Assembly (NCBI RefSeq): GCF_006385135.1
Contig: NZ_CP041025.1
Coordinates: forward strand, 62,001 to 126,000
DNA: 64,000 bases
Direction: 5' to 3'
DNA from: Paremcibacter congregatus
GTDB taxonomy: Bacteria > Pseudomonadota > Alphaproteobacteria > Sphingomonadales > Emcibacteraceae
Made by a program: the position numbers and the translations under genes. The notes beneath the pieces were generated by a model. The model made no database searches, was not told the DNA's origin, and saw nothing but the letters and a program-made list of their open reading frames with translations. Shown one piece after another: positions 43,466-53,802 of this stretch (its first letter is position 1; the number at the start of each line of letters is the position of its first letter).

Positions 43466-44245
43466 TCAGTAGACCGGCGTGCGCTTATTGAGAAAGGCCT
43501 CGACACCTTCTTGATGATCCGGGCCGTCGAAGGCTTTGGTAAATATCTCTTCGGACAGTTCATCGTCATCCCGCATCCCGTTTTGAACCCGTTTGATCAC
43601 CTGTTTGATTTCTTTCAGGCTGTGGGGGCTGTTGGCCAGCAACAGGGCGGCATAATCACGGACTTCCTGTTCCAGCATAGCGGGGGCGTAAATTTCGTTG
43701 ACCAGTCCGGTCTGCAGGGCTTTGGTGGCGGACAGGATTCGGGCGGAAAAAAGAATGTCACGGGTGGCGGCCGGTCCCACCTGATCCAGAAGCCGCCGGG
43801 TGTCGGACAGGCCGTAAACCAGCCCGAGTTTGGCGGGCGTGATGCCGTAGCGGGAACTGGTGTCACCGAACCGCAAGTCGCAGCAGAGCGCGAGGATGCA
43901 GCCACCCCCGACGCAGGCCCCCTGGATCATCGCCAGAGTGGGAATATCGCAATCCTCCAGGGCGGCGCAGGCGGCCCGAAGCGCCTGACGATTTTCGTCC
44001 CGGGCTGTCATGTCGGTCATGAACAAGTCGAACTCGCTGATGTCGGCCCCGGCGCAGAAGATATTCTCCACAGCGCTACGCAGGATCAGAAGCTTGATCG
44101 CCGGATCTTTGACGGCATCGCGCACCAGATCCGGGATCGCCTGCCACATTTCTTTATTGAGGGCGTTTTTACGGGCGGGGCGATTGAGGGTCAACCAGCC
44201 TATATTCTGGTCTTTTTCGAGATATATCGGGGCATCTGACATCAT
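43466..44245 (-). CDS. Enoyl-CoA hydratase/isomerase family protein
   Basis: A 259-residue crotonase-fold protein. The CoA/oxyanion segments FCAGADISEF and GACVGGGCILALCCDLR are clear. The two catalytic glutamates of hydratases are missing: the first position is Ile (GGGCIL) and the second, in RYGITPAKLGL, has no Glu. It may be an isomerase or another crotonase-type enzyme and not a hydratase. Convergent with the isochorismatase-like gene, with an 11-base gap. Confidence 0.85.
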   Translation of the reverse strand: MMSDAPIYLEKDQNIGWLTLNRPARKNALNKEMWQAIPDLVRDAVKDPAIKLLILRSAVENIFCAGADISEFDLFMTDMTARDENRQALRAACAALEDCDIPTLAMIQGACVGGGCILALCCDLRFGDTSSRYGITPAKLGLVYGLSDTRRLLDQVGPAATRDILFSARILSATKALQTGLVNEIYAPAMLEQEVRDYAALLLANSPHSLKEIKQVIKRVQNGMRDDDELSEEIFTKAFDGPDHQEGVEAFLNKRTPVY

Positions 44246-44331
44246 GGTGGCGGGCTTTCAACTGGCGGTCACTAAAGCCGGCAGCTTATCCCATGAGGAT
44301 CAAAAATAAAACATAAAGTCAGTCGGGGGGA

Positions 44332-45240
44332 TCAGAGATTGAATTTGGTGACAGCCAGGACTTTATTGCCTTTGTCGAGATATTCCAGATAGTCAAAACT
44401 GGTGGCGCGGGCCAGCGCAATACCCCGACCATGATGGGTCTGGTTGGTGAGCAGGTCGTCTTCCAGATAGCTATCGTAATCAAACCCGTTGCCTTGATCC
44501 GTGATCTTGAACGTGACGAGGTTACTTTCTCGCTCAAAAACGATTTCGACGTATTTGTCTTTGTTTTCAGGCAGGTGAAGGCGTCTTTGAATTTCGTCCC
44601 GATGTTTGTTTTCAGCCATCAGTTCGCGTTTTTCCTCATGACTGATGCTCAGGTTGCCATGTTCAATACCATTGGCGAGCAATTCGAACAGACCAAAGGC
44701 GACCCGGTCCGGTTCAGGGCAAGCCAGGGACAACATGGTGGTCAGGGCTTCGGCCTGATCAAATGTCTTGATGCGGAAAGTACCCCGGGTAATGGCGCCA
44801 ATGACGGATTCCCGGGAATGAATTTCCCGCCGTAGCGCCCGTCGCTGGGCAAATTCGCTTTCGGCGCTTAACACCATGGAATAAAGCGAACTTGCGGTAA
44901 AAGGATGTTGCAGCCAGAGATATGGCGCTGAATGTTTGAACGGTTTGATCCGGTCCTGTTCCTGAACGTCGACACGCAGTATCAACGGGATATCGCGCAG
45001 GGTAGTGGTTGACGTTAACTGCTTGAGGAAATTACCATTTTCCATGATAATACGGTAATTGACGATGATGGTATGAATGGCGCCCACTTTTTCGGTCAGT
45101 AGCATCAGGGCGTCTTTTAAAGACGTGGCCTCAACAAAGGGGCAATCACACGTCGTCAGTATTCCGGGAATGTCAGTAGTGCCCCCAGCTTTGAGGGGTG
45201 TCTGATTAGTGTCATGTATAACCAATACAGTCATGGCCAA
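44332..45240 (-). CDS. Pseudo-receiver plus RsbW-like ATPase (serine kinase/anti-sigma type)
   Basis: A 302-residue protein. Residues 1-125 look like a receiver fold but the acidic pocket is changed (VIHDTN for the acid pair, VNYRI where the phosphoacceptor Asp should be). The C-terminal half is a GHKL ATPase of the anti-sigma kind, with N-box GLFELLANGIEHGNL and G1 motif TDQGNGFDY, then HHGRGIALARA. Such proteins bind or phosphorylate STAS antagonists. It is divergent from, and next to, the STAS-CheY-CheA operon, which encodes two STAS proteins and a PP2C phosphatase. Confidence 0.8.
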   Translation of the reverse strand: MAMTVLVIHDTNQTPLKAGGTTDIPGILTTCDCPFVEATSLKDALMLLTEKVGAIHTIIVNYRIIMENGNFLKQLTSTTTLRDIPLILRVDVQEQDRIKPFKHSAPYLWLQHPFTASSLYSMVLSAESEFAQRRALRREIHSRESVIGAITRGTFRIKTFDQAEALTTMLSLACPEPDRVAFGLFELLANGIEHGNLSISHEEKRELMAENKHRDEIQRRLHLPENKDKYVEIVFERESNLVTFKITDQGNGFDYDSYLEDDLLTNQTHHGRGIALARATSFDYLEYLDKGNKVLAVTKFNL

Positions 45241-45467
45241 ACTTTGCCTTCGGTCGTGGGGTAATCATTGCTCAACGGGCCACACAATAGAAGAAAAATG
45301 GTTTCAACTTTATTAATGGGGGGCCGATGACCTTCCCCGCATCCATGTTTTCTCATAGATAGTACCGGTTTTGGGGAGTCTGAGAACATTTGCAACATAA
45401 AAACATTATTATATTCGTAAATAATAATCTTCTTAAAACAAATTTAAGGTTTCCCGTCTAGCGTGTC

Positions 45468-45479
45468 CTGTCTAGACAG
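45468..45479. promoter_or_regulatory. 12-bp perfect palindrome before the chemosensory operon
   Basis: CTGTCTAGACAG is perfectly symmetric and lies 38 bases before the first start codon of the operon. The intergenic 45241-45517 (277 bases) contains AT-rich promoter-like sequence and no gene. Possible operator. Confidence 0.4.
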
Positions 45480-45517
45480 TAAAGTATGTGAGTTACAGTT
45501 CAAGCATTGAGGGTATA

Positions 45518-45832
45518 ATGAGCGCATTCACGATAGAGACTTCACATGAAGAAAATAGAATCCAATTACATTCTGTTCTGGACCTGTCCTCGGCGGAAGA
45601 TTTGCTTCATGGATTTCGAAATTGCCTGGAGACTGGTAATGCTCTTGTTGTGTCCGGGGCGGAGGTGGAACGCTTGACCACGCCCTGCATTCAGATCCTG
45701 TGCGCCGTACAGAAAAAAGCGGCTCTCCTGAATGTTCCTTTCACTTTTTCCGAAATGTCAGATGCCTGCAGACAGGCTTTGACAGACGTTGGAATCCCTC
45801 AGGATTCTCTCATTCTGGAGCACACAATATGA
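45518..45832 (+). CDS. STAS-domain protein, non-canonical phosphosite
   Basis: A 104-residue single STAS domain (LHSVLDLSSAEDLLHGFRN, then LVVSGAEVERLTTPCIQIL). The Ser of the phosphosite, normally DSSG or DSAG, is replaced by TTPC. Starts at ATG 45518 with GAGGGT upstream; an alternative start at 45488 is less good. First gene of the chemosensory operon and overlapped by cheY (ATGA). It may be a binding partner of the divergent ATPase. Confidence 0.78.
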   Translation: MSAFTIETSHEENRIQLHSVLDLSSAEDLLHGFRNCLETGNALVVSGAEVERLTTPCIQILCAVQKKAALLNVPFTFSEMSDACRQALTDVGIPQDSLILEHTI

Positions 45833-46194
45833 GTAGAACTGCATTAACAATTGACGATTCAAAAACCATGCGGGACATGGTGTCATTTACCCTGAAGAAC
45901 GCTGGCTTTGAAGTTATGGAAGCAGAAAATGGTCAACTGGGCCTGGACCAGGTAAGCAACGGGAAATTTGATGTGATTATCACAGACATCAATATGCCGA
46001 TTATGGATGGTCTTACCTTTACCCGGGAGGCCCGAAAGCTATCACAAGCCAGGACGACCCCCATTCTGATCCTGACGACGGAAAGCGATTCCAATATTAA
46101 AAATGAAGGCCGAAGCGCAGGTGCGACAGGCTGGATTGTTAAACCGTTCAACCCGGAAAAACTGCTTCAGGTTGTTGAGAAAGTGTGTGGATAA
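45829..46194 (+). CDS. cheY: Chemotaxis response regulator CheY
   Basis: A single-domain receiver of 121 residues: acid pair at residues 9-10 (LTIDDSKTMR), phosphoacceptor Asp53 in ITDINMPIMDG, Thr in ILTTES and Lys in IVKPFNPEKL. It receives phosphate from CheA. Four-base overlap with the STAS gene shows coupling. Confidence 0.94.
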   Translation: MSRTALTIDDSKTMRDMVSFTLKNAGFEVMEAENGQLGLDQVSNGKFDVIITDINMPIMDGLTFTREARKLSQARTTPILILTTESDSNIKNEGRSAGATGWIVKPFNPEKLLQVVEKVCG

Positions 46195-46270
46195 AGCACT
46201 TTCTCCTCATATGAATTTGCTGTTGCGCCAGAGGCATGCGCGTTAACGGCGTTGCGAAAAGGGGACTTTA

Positions 46271-48373
46271 ATGTCAGATCCGATGGAACAGTTTAAGGCC
46301 ATTTTCTTTGAGGAATGCGCAGAACTGTTGATCAGCCTGGAAGAAGGCCTGATGCAGTTGCAGGCGGGTGACAGTGATGTGGAAACCCTGCATTCTGTCT
46401 TTCGCGCGGTGCATTCCATCAAGGGCGGGGCGGGAACCTTTGGTTTTGCGCAGTTGGTGTCTTTTGCACATATTCAGGAAACCCTGCTCGATGATATGCG
46501 CGCCGGCGCCCTGGAAATGGAACCGGCCTATTTGGATGTTTTGCTGAAAGCCTTTGACGTTCTGACCGAACTGGTCGGGGCGGCGCAGCAGGGGATTGTG
46601 CTGGATGAGAATTACGGCGCGGAAGTCGCCCGGGCGATGACGGATATTTTGAAACATACCGGTGTGCCGCTTTCCGGGGAGGAGGATCATGCGGCGGCGC
46701 AGGCGGACTCCGGACTAGGAGAAGTGGCGGCAAAAGAACACCTTTTCCAGATTCTGTTTAAACCCTTTCCCGATATGTTCCAACGGGCCAATGAACCGTT
46801 GCTTTTGATCCGTGAACTGGCGTGCCTTGGACGGCTGGAGACAATACTGGATCAGACGGCGTTGCCGGATCTGGAAGACATGAAGGCCGAACAGGCCTAT
46901 TTTATCTGGCGGTTTCGTCTGGTCACTTCGGCGAATGTTGCCGATATAGAAGAGATCTTCGAATTTGTCGAAGGCGATTGTGATCTGGACATTACCGACC
47001 TTGGACCCTACCTGTCACCTGATGCTTTTGTCGCAGATGACGCGGCCGGTCTGTTTGAACCGGAAGACACGCTTGTCGCGTCGTCTCAGAAAACGACCCG
47101 GCCAAAAGACACGAAAGTGCGCGCCCGCAGTGAAGAGGTGGTCAGCAAGTCAATCCGGGTCGAGCTCGACAAGGTAGATCGTCTGGTGAATATGGTGGGT
47201 GAACTGGTTATCACCCAGGCCATGTTACAGGAACAGGGTGGTCAGATACTGGTCGAACAATATCCTAATCTGGTGCAGGGCATCGATGAAATGTCCCGTC
47301 ATGTGCGTGAATTGCAGGACAGCGTTATGGCAATCCGCGCCCAACCGGTAAAATCCGTGTTCTCGCGCATGCCACGACTGGTGCGGGAACTGACCGGCGC
47401 CTTGGACAAGAAAGCCCGTCTGGTGATGTCGGGGGAAGAGACCGAAGTTGATAAAACCGTGACGGAACGCATCGGTGATCCATTGATGCATATGATCCGC
47501 AACAGTGTTGATCATGGGCTGGAATCCCCGGAGGAGCGTCGGGCAGCGGGCAAGGATGAAGAAGGCGTTATACATTTATCGGCCTTTCATCGCGGCGGAC
47601 GAATATTTATCGAAATAGCTGATGACGGGGCGGGGATTAATCAGGATGTGGTGTTGAGAAAGGCCATTGAACGGGGTCTGGTGCATTCAGACGCGATCCT
47701 GAACGACGATGAAATCAACAATCTGATCTTTATGCCGGGTTTTTCCACGGCCGAGGCCGTGACCAATGTGTCGGGGCGCGGCGTGGGCATGGATGTGGTG
47801 CGCAAGAATATTCAAGGCCTCGGCGGGCGGATATCCATCGATTCAACACCGGGCAAGGGCAGTAAATTCAGCATGTCGCTGCCGCTGACCCTGGCGGTGA
47901 TGGACGGCATGGTGGTCGAAATTGGTCGGGAGAAATACGTGCTTCCTCTGGCCAATATCATTCAAAGTCTGCGTCCGGAACCGGATGAGATAAGCGCGTT
48001 GCCCGATGGCCGCAATCTGATGATGTTTCGCGGTGATTATATCAGTCTGGTGCCGCTTTATGACATTTTCAAGGTGCAGGACGCGCAACGTGATCCCTGC
48101 AACGGTCTTGTGGTCGTTGTTGAGGGGGAAGGCGGAGTCCTGATGGGCTTTATTGTCGATGATCTGGTCAATCAACAACAGGTCGTGATCAAAAGCCTGG
48201 AAGAAAACTATGAATTGGTCGAAGGCGTTTCAGGCGCGACCATTCTGGGCAATGGCCTGGTGTCCCTGATTGTTGATATCGCCGCCGTGCAGAGTCTGAG
48301 CTCCGGCCCGTATGAATTATCAGAGACATCGCCCCGTCCATCAGAATCCAAGACAGAGGTACGATACCAATGA
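46271..48373 (+). CDS. cheA: Chemotaxis histidine kinase CheA
   Basis: A 700-residue kinase. P1 has phosphoacceptor His48 in FRAVHSIKGGAGTFGF. A P2-like domain (residues about 150-240) precedes dimerisation helices (KVDRLVNMVGELVITQAML), the ATPase domain (HMIRNSVDHGLESPEERR, ADDGAGIN, FMPGFSTAEAV, GRGVGMDVVRKNI) and the CheW-like C-terminal domain. It follows cheY by 76 bases and overlaps cheW by ATGA. Confidence 0.97.
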   Translation: MSDPMEQFKAIFFEECAELLISLEEGLMQLQAGDSDVETLHSVFRAVHSIKGGAGTFGFAQLVSFAHIQETLLDDMRAGALEMEPAYLDVLLKAFDVLTELVGAAQQGIVLDENYGAEVARAMTDILKHTGVPLSGEEDHAAAQADSGLGEVAAKEHLFQILFKPFPDMFQRANEPLLLIRELACLGRLETILDQTALPDLEDMKAEQAYFIWRFRLVTSANVADIEEIFEFVEGDCDLDITDLGPYLSPDAFVADDAAGLFEPEDTLVASSQKTTRPKDTKVRARSEEVVSKSIRVELDKVDRLVNMVGELVITQAMLQEQGGQILVEQYPNLVQGIDEMSRHVRELQDSVMAIRAQPVKSVFSRMPRLVRELTGALDKKARLVMSGEETEVDKTVTERIGDPLMHMIRNSVDHGLESPEERRAAGKDEEGVIHLSAFHRGGRIFIEIADDGAGINQDVVLRKAIERGLVHSDAILNDDEINNLIFMPGFSTAEAVTNVSGRGVGMDVVRKNIQGLGGRISIDSTPGKGSKFSMSLPLTLAVMDGMVVEIGREKYVLPLANIIQSLRPEPDEISALPDGRNLMMFRGDYISLVPLYDIFKVQDAQRDPCNGLVVVVEGEGGVLMGFIVDDLVNQQQVVIKSLEENYELVEGVSGATILGNGLVSLIVDIAAVQSLSSGPYELSETSPRPSESKTEVRYQ

Positions 48374-48921
48374 CAACAGAAGTTTTACAGACAGAAACAG
48401 AGACCAGATCCGACACCGACGGCATGACCCGTCAATATATCTCCTTTACCATCGGGGCGGAGACTTATGCGGTGAAAATCACCATGGTGCGGGAGATCAA
48501 AGGCTGGATCCCGACAACCAGTCTGCCGAATGCACCGGATTATATGCGGGGCGTGATTAATTTGCGGGGTGTTATTGTCCCGGTATTTGACATGCGAACC
48601 CGTTTCGGGCGCGGGCGTACAGAACCGGGCAAAACCCATGTGGTGATCATTGTCACGCTTGAGGAACGCACCATCGGCATTCTGGTGGACGCGGTATCTG
48701 ACATTCTGACCATTGCCGCGGAAGATATTCTTGCCGTGCCGGATCAGGACGCCAATCCGGAATATGCCTTTATGGAAGGCCTGGTGTCCGTAAATGAAAA
48801 GATGATTGCGATTGTAAAGCCGAGAATGCTGTTCGATATGAACAAAATTCCGGACATGGATCTGGCCGGAAACGCCAGTGACGAGAATACCGGGGATATG
48901 GCCCGTGCGGCGGTTGCGTAA
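48370..48921 (+). CDS. cheW: Coupling protein CheW
   Basis: CheW joins receptors to CheA. The 183-residue protein has the SH3-like repeats (QYISFTIGAETYAVKITMVREI, TTSLPNAPDYMRGVINLRGVIVPVFDMRTRFG) and an N-terminal extension of about 20 acidic residues. Start overlaps cheA. Confidence 0.95.
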   Translation: MTTEVLQTETETRSDTDGMTRQYISFTIGAETYAVKITMVREIKGWIPTTSLPNAPDYMRGVINLRGVIVPVFDMRTRFGRGRTEPGKTHVVIIVTLEERTIGILVDAVSDILTIAAEDILAVPDQDANPEYAFMEGLVSVNEKMIAIVKPRMLFDMNKIPDMDLAGNASDENTGDMARAAVA

Positions 48922-48979
48922 TCGCATGCGGCAGGCACAAAATTGATATTTGAGACAAGTTAGCGAAAGAGGCACTGTT

Positions 48980-51900
48980 ATGGGACGTTTTTTAAAAGAT
49001 AATCAACTGATGAAGAAGCTGCTGAACGCCAGTTTAATGACCAAACTTATTGGCGGTATCGTGACGCCGGGGGTTATCACTATTGTTCTGGGGGTGATGA
49101 TTTACAACACAACCGTTGAAACCACCCATCAGGAGCTCGAAAGCAAATTTATCAATGTTATAGAGTCCCGAAAGGCCGGGCTTGAGCAATATCTCGGCTC
49201 CATCCAAGAAGACCTTGTGATTGTCGCCCAGAATCCTGCCACCGTCGAGGCGATCAAGACTTTTTCCAAGGGGTGGCGCGATCTCGGCGCCAACGCGGGG
49301 ACGGAACTGCAGTCGAATTATATTTTCAAAAACCCACATCCGCCAGGCCAGAAAGACAAGTTGATGTCCGCTCAGGATGGCTCTAACTATAGCCAGGCTC
49401 ATGCGACATATCATTCCTGGTTCCGCAATCTTCAGGAAAAACGGGGCTATTACGATGTCTTTCTGTTCGATACAGAAGGAAATCTGGTCTACACGGTCTT
49501 TAAGGAGCCGGATTATGCGACCAATTTTACCACGGGTCCCTGGCGCGAAACCGATTTGGCCAAGGCGTATATGGCCGCCAAGAATGCCGGACGTCCGGGC
49601 GTGGTGTCCTTCTTTGACTTCAAAGGATATGAACCAAGTAACGGCGCGGCGGCCAGTTTTATTTCAACGTCAATTTATGATGTCGACGGGACTTTTGTCG
49701 GCGTTCTCGCCTATCAGATGCCGATCGCCAACATTAATGCTGTGATGGGGCAATCCACCGGGCTGGGGAAAACCGGGGACGCTTTTATCGTTGGCGAAGA
49801 TCTGTTGATGCGGACGGACAGTCGTTTCGTTACCGGCACGGAAAATTCGACAATCCTGACCCGGAAAGTGGATACGGAAGACGTTCAGCAAGCTTTGCAA
49901 GGTAAAACCGGCAACCTGGAAACGTTGAATCATGATAATACCGAAGTGATATCTTTTTATGAGCCTTTTCGCTTCGAAGGTGTGAAATGGGCATTGATTG
50001 GCCAGATTGACAAGGCGGAATACATGATGCCGATAAATCAGGTAACCCAGATCCTGCTTCTGGCGCTGGCGGTGGTCTTTATTCTTTCCGCCGTGATGGT
50101 CATCATTTTATCGCGGCTTATCGGTGCGCCGATTGTCGCCGCCACCGAGTGCCTTATTGCCCTTTCCAAGGGCAACAGAGCACAGCTCGATCTTGATTTA
50201 AGCAGAACTGATGAGATTGGCCGTATGGCCAATGCCATGACGGTTCTGCAGTCAGAGGCTCTGGAAAACCTGAGGATCAGGGAAGCAACCAACAGCGCCA
50301 AGACCAATATCATGGTCGCGGATGCGGACTATAACATCGTTTATATGAACCAGACCATGCAGGATATGATGCGGGAAAATGAACAGAAACTGCGCCAGGA
50401 TCTGCCCAAGCTGGATGCCCGGAAACTGGTTGGCGTGAACATTGATATTTTTCACAAGGACCCTTCTCATCAGCGGCGCATTCTTGATGGATTGACCGGT
50501 ATCAAGGAAACCACAATTAAAGTGGCGGGATTGTCGTTTGATCTGGTGGTGAATCCGATCATCGATCAGGACGGCAACAGGGCCGGTACGGTCGTGGAAT
50601 GGGAAGATGTGACGAAAAAACTGGCCCGCGAGCAGGAAGATATGCGGATTGCCAACGACAATCAACGCATCAAGATTGCCCTGGATAATGCCAGCACCAA
50701 CATGATGGTGGCCGACAAGGATTACAAGATTGTCTATATGAACAATGTTTTACTGAAAATGATGCGCGAGGCTGAATCGGATTTGCGTAAGGATCTTCCG
50801 CATTTTGACGCCAGCAAGATTGTCGGCAGCAACATTGATATTTTCCATAAAAATCCGGGCCACCAGAGAGGCTTGCTTGATAATCTGACATCTACCTATG
50901 AGGCGAACATCAAGGTTGGCGGATTTGATTTCAATCTGGTCGTCAACCCGGTAACGGACGACAGTGGGGCGCGTCTGGGCGTCGTGGTTGAATGGAAAGA
51001 CATGACCCAGGAACTGGCAATTGAGGCTGAACTGAATGTCGTGGTCAATGCCGCCGCTGCCGGTGACTTTACCAAAAGGGTGGTCACGGAAGGCAAGCAG
51101 GGCTTCATGCTCAACCTGGCCAATAACATGAACAGCATTGGCGAGAACACCCAGGCGGCGACAGATGATCTGGCGCGGGTTCTGGCGGAACTGGCCAAAG
51201 GGAATCTGACCGAAACCATTGACGCCGACTATGAAGGCACCTTCGAGCTGCTGAAAGACAGTTCCAACGAAACGGCAGAACAGCTGACCAATATTGTCAG
51301 CCAGGTCAATACCTCTGCCGGGGAAGTGGCGACCGCCTCGGCGGAATTGTCCACCGGAAGTGATGACCTCAGCCGGCGCACAGAGGCCCAGGCCTCTGCA
51401 CTGGAAGAGACCGCGGCCTCCATGGAGGAATTGGCGGTGACGGTTAAACAAAATGCGGATAATGCAGGCGATGCCAATAAGCTCGCCGATACATCCCGTG
51501 AGATGGCGGTCAGTGGCGGCGCGGTCGCCAAGCAGGCCGTCGATGCCATGGGCGCGATTGAGGCGTCTTCACAGAAAGTTTCCGATATCATTGGCGTGAT
51601 TGACGACCTTGCCTTTCAGACCAACCTTCTGGCCCTGAATGCGGCGGTGGAAGCCGCCCGGGCCGGGGAAGCCGGCAAGGGATTTGCGGTTGTGGCGGAA
51701 GAAGTCCGCACATTGGCGCAACGCTCGGCCCAGTCTTCGAACGAGATCAAATCTCTTATCACCAGTTCCAATACCCAGATTAAAAACGGGGTCGAACTGG
51801 TCAATAACGTCGGGACAGCCTTGAATGACATTATGGAATCAATCACCCAGGTGGCCGAAATTGTATCAGAGATCGCCAATGCCAGCGCCGAACAGACCCA

Positions 51901-52222
51901 GGGCATTGACGAGGTCAATGTCGCGATTGCGGAAATGGATGATATGACCCAGCAAAATTCATCCCTGGTGGAACAAAGCACTGCTGCCGCCCGGCTGCTG
52001 GAGCGTCAGGCGGCCGAGATGCAACGTTTGATGTCCTTCTTCAAGATCGGGGATGCCATGGGGGGACAACGGGCGGCTGCCCCGGTTCTGACCCAACGGG
52101 GTCAGGCCAGTCGTTCTATCGGTCTGGTGGAAAGCCCGGAATCTGTGGTAACGCCGAATCTTAAAAAGAAATCTGTGGCGAACGGCAGTGTGGGCACGGA
52201 TCCGGATTGGGCTGAATTTTAA
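48980..52222 (+). CDS. Methyl-accepting chemotaxis receptor with tandem PAS domains
   Basis: A 1080-residue membrane receptor. Helix 1 is at about residues 19-42, a Cache-type periplasmic domain follows, then helix 2 (about 355-378) and a HAMP-like stretch. Two PAS domains repeat with a 131-residue period (from about residues 441 and 572), both with YMN, LRxDLP, NIDIFHK and LVVNP. HAMP follows at about 681, then the signalling domain with the hairpin tip near [20 protein letters not shown]. The C-terminus is DPDWAEF, a CheR/CheB-tethering-like pentapeptide. Start ATG 48980 with AGAGGC upstream; a TTG 30 bases earlier is less likely. Confidence 0.93.
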   Translation: MGRFLKDNQLMKKLLNASLMTKLIGGIVTPGVITIVLGVMIYNTTVETTHQELESKFINVIESRKAGLEQYLGSIQEDLVIVAQNPATVEAIKTFSKGWRDLGANAGTELQSNYIFKNPHPPGQKDKLMSAQDGSNYSQAHATYHSWFRNLQEKRGYYDVFLFDTEGNLVYTVFKEPDYATNFTTGPWRETDLAKAYMAAKNAGRPGVVSFFDFKGYEPSNGAAASFISTSIYDVDGTFVGVLAYQMPIANINAVMGQSTGLGKTGDAFIVGEDLLMRTDSRFVTGTENSTILTRKVDTEDVQQALQGKTGNLETLNHDNTEVISFYEPFRFEGVKWALIGQIDKAEYMMPINQVTQILLLALAVVFILSAVMVIILSRLIGAPIVAATECLIALSKGNRAQLDLDLSRTDEIGRMANAMTVLQSEALENLRIREATNSAKTNIMVADADYNIVYMNQTMQDMMRENEQKLRQDLPKLDARKLVGVNIDIFHKDPSHQRRILDGLTGIKETTIKVAGLSFDLVVNPIIDQDGNRAGTVVEWEDVTKKLAREQEDMRIANDNQRIKIALDNASTNMMVADKDYKIVYMNNVLLKMMREAESDLRKDLPHFDASKIVGSNIDIFHKNPGHQRGLLDNLTSTYEANIKVGGFDFNLVVNPVTDDSGARLGVVVEWKDMTQELAIEAELNVVVNAAAAGDFTKRVVTEGKQGFMLNLANNMNSIGENTQAATDDLARVLAELAKGNLTETIDADYEGTFELLKDSSNETAEQLTNIVSQVNTSAGEVATASAELSTGSDDLSRRTEAQASALEETAASMEELAVTVKQNADNAGDANKLADTSREMAVSGGAVAKQAVDAMGAIEASSQKVSDIIGVIDDLAFQTNLLALNAAVEAARAGEAGKGFAVVAEEVRTLAQRSAQSSNEIKSLITSSNTQIKNGVELVNNVGTALNDIMESITQVAEIVSEIANASAEQTQGIDEVNVAIAEMDDMTQQNSSLVEQSTAAARLLERQAAEMQRLMSFFKIGDAMGGQRAAAPVLTQRGQASRSIGLVESPESVVTPNLKKKSVANGSVGTDPDWAEF

Positions 52223-52234
52223 GAGGGGAAATAT

Positions 52235-53122
52235 ATGTCGGAAAGCGGAATGCCGCTCGCGCGGGAAAAGGAGCGGGAATTTGAATGGCGCCAACAGGAT
52301 TTTGATTTTTTATCCGCGTTGCTTCACGACAAAACAGGCATTGTGCTGACCGCGAAAAAGAAAGAAATGGTTTATGGGCGTCTGGTACGCCGTCTGCGGG
52401 TGCTGCGGCTTGACAGCTTTGAAGCCTATTGCCGTTATCTGGCCGGACCGGACGGGGAAACGGAACTGGGTATGGCGCTCAATGCGATTACCACCAATAC
52501 GACCAATTTCTTTCGGGAAATTCATCATTTTGAATTCCTGCGGGACAAAATTCTCCAGCCCCTGCGCCGTCAGGTTGATGCCGATGCCGGGCATCCGGTG
52601 CGGATATGGTCTGCAGGCTGTTCTTCGGGACAGGAACCCTACAGCATTGCGATGGTGATGCGGCGTACGTTGGGGGGACGGACGCGGAATTGCAAAATTC
52701 TGGCGACGGATCTGGACACCAACATGCTGGATATGGCGAAGGCGGGATATTATGAGGCGGAACGCTGTGCCGATACGATTCCGAAAAACCTGTTCAAGAC
52801 CTACACCCGTCCGAGCCGGAGACGAACGACCCGAGGACATCAGGAAGAATTGCGGGAAATGTCACCGGACCTGAAAGAGATTATTACGTTTAAAGAACTT
52901 AATTTGTTGCACCCCTGGCCGATGCGGGGGAAGTTCGATGCTATCTTTTGCCGTAATGTGATGATTTATTTTGACCGGGAGACACAAACCAACCTTGTGC
53001 GTCGCTACGCTGAATATTTAAAGCCCAACGGAATTTTATTCGTCGGACATTCTGAAAGCCTTCTGAATGTATCAGACATATATAAATGTGAAGGTAAAAC
53101 GATTTATAGGGTGCTGACATGA
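52235..53122 (+). CDS. cheR: Chemotaxis receptor methyltransferase CheR
   Basis: A 295-residue SAM-dependent methyltransferase that methylates receptor glutamates. It has an N-terminal helical domain, the TTNFFREIHHFEFLRD segment, SAM motif SAGCSSGQEPYSIAM and FDAIFCRNVMIYFD. The beta-subdomain used to bind a receptor C-terminal pentapeptide fits the DWAEF end of the adjacent receptor. Good AGAGGGGA ribosome-binding site; overlaps cheD by ATGA. Confidence 0.95.
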   Translation: MSESGMPLAREKEREFEWRQQDFDFLSALLHDKTGIVLTAKKKEMVYGRLVRRLRVLRLDSFEAYCRYLAGPDGETELGMALNAITTNTTNFFREIHHFEFLRDKILQPLRRQVDADAGHPVRIWSAGCSSGQEPYSIAMVMRRTLGGRTRNCKILATDLDTNMLDMAKAGYYEAERCADTIPKNLFKTYTRPSRRRTTRGHQEELREMSPDLKEIITFKELNLLHPWPMRGKFDAIFCRNVMIYFDRETQTNLVRRYAEYLKPNGILFVGHSESLLNVSDIYKCEGKTIYRVLT

Positions 53123-53790
53123 GGGGGCTCGTGTCCGAGAGGACCCACAATGTAATGGAAAAAAGACCTGGATTAAAGGATCGGCGGCGGCGGATAGAGG
53201 CAGTGGAAGCTAAAGTAGGGTCAACCTATTTTAACCAGCACTTCAATGCCACGGTGCATCAAGTCAATCAGGGGGGCTATTGCGTTCTGGTGCAGTCCGA
53301 AGACATGATCATGACCACATTAGGATCCTGTATTTCTGTTTGCGTTTATGATCCGCTCATCAGGGTGGGAGGCATGAACCATTTTCTGCTGCCGGAAAAC
53401 AAAGGCGCGGAAACGAAGAATGATTTCTCGATGCGCTATGGCAACAACGCCATGGAATATCTGATCAACGATATTTTACGGTGTGGTGGTCAGCGGGAAC
53501 GTCTGGTTCTCAAGGCGTTCGGGGCGGGGAATGTGTTGAAGATCAAGGCGGACATCGGGGCAAAGAATATTGAATTCCTGCACCAGTATGTCAAAGCCGA
53601 GAATCTGTATCTGGAAACCTGTGATCTCGGGGGGAATTATCCGCGCCGGGTTGCTTTCTGTCCTTCGACGGGCAAAGTTTTCGTCAGAATACTGCGCCGT
53701 ACGAGCGATCTGAATATCGTGGCCCAGGAAACAAAATTCCGGAACCGGATAGAACAGGAAACTTTAGGGGGTGAGGTTGAACTTTTTTAG
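53119..53790 (+). CDS. cheD: Chemoreceptor glutamine deamidase CheD
   Basis: A 223-residue CheD deamidase with the catalytic Cys71 in TTLGSCISVCVYDP and His88 in GGMNHFLLP. The N-terminal basic extension (about 35 residues) is not part of the family core. Its C-terminus reads GGEVELF, an acidic, Phe-ended tail similar in style to the receptor and CheZ-like tails. Same operon, overlapping cheR by four bases. Confidence 0.94.
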   Translation: MRGLVSERTHNVMEKRPGLKDRRRRIEAVEAKVGSTYFNQHFNATVHQVNQGGYCVLVQSEDMIMTTLGSCISVCVYDPLIRVGGMNHFLLPENKGAETKNDFSMRYGNNAMEYLINDILRCGGQRERLVLKAFGAGNVLKIKADIGAKNIEFLHQYVKAENLYLETCDLGGNYPRRVAFCPSTGKVFVRILRRTSDLNIVAQETKFRNRIEQETLGGEVELF

Positions 53791-53802
53791 GAGAGCCCGG
53801 TT

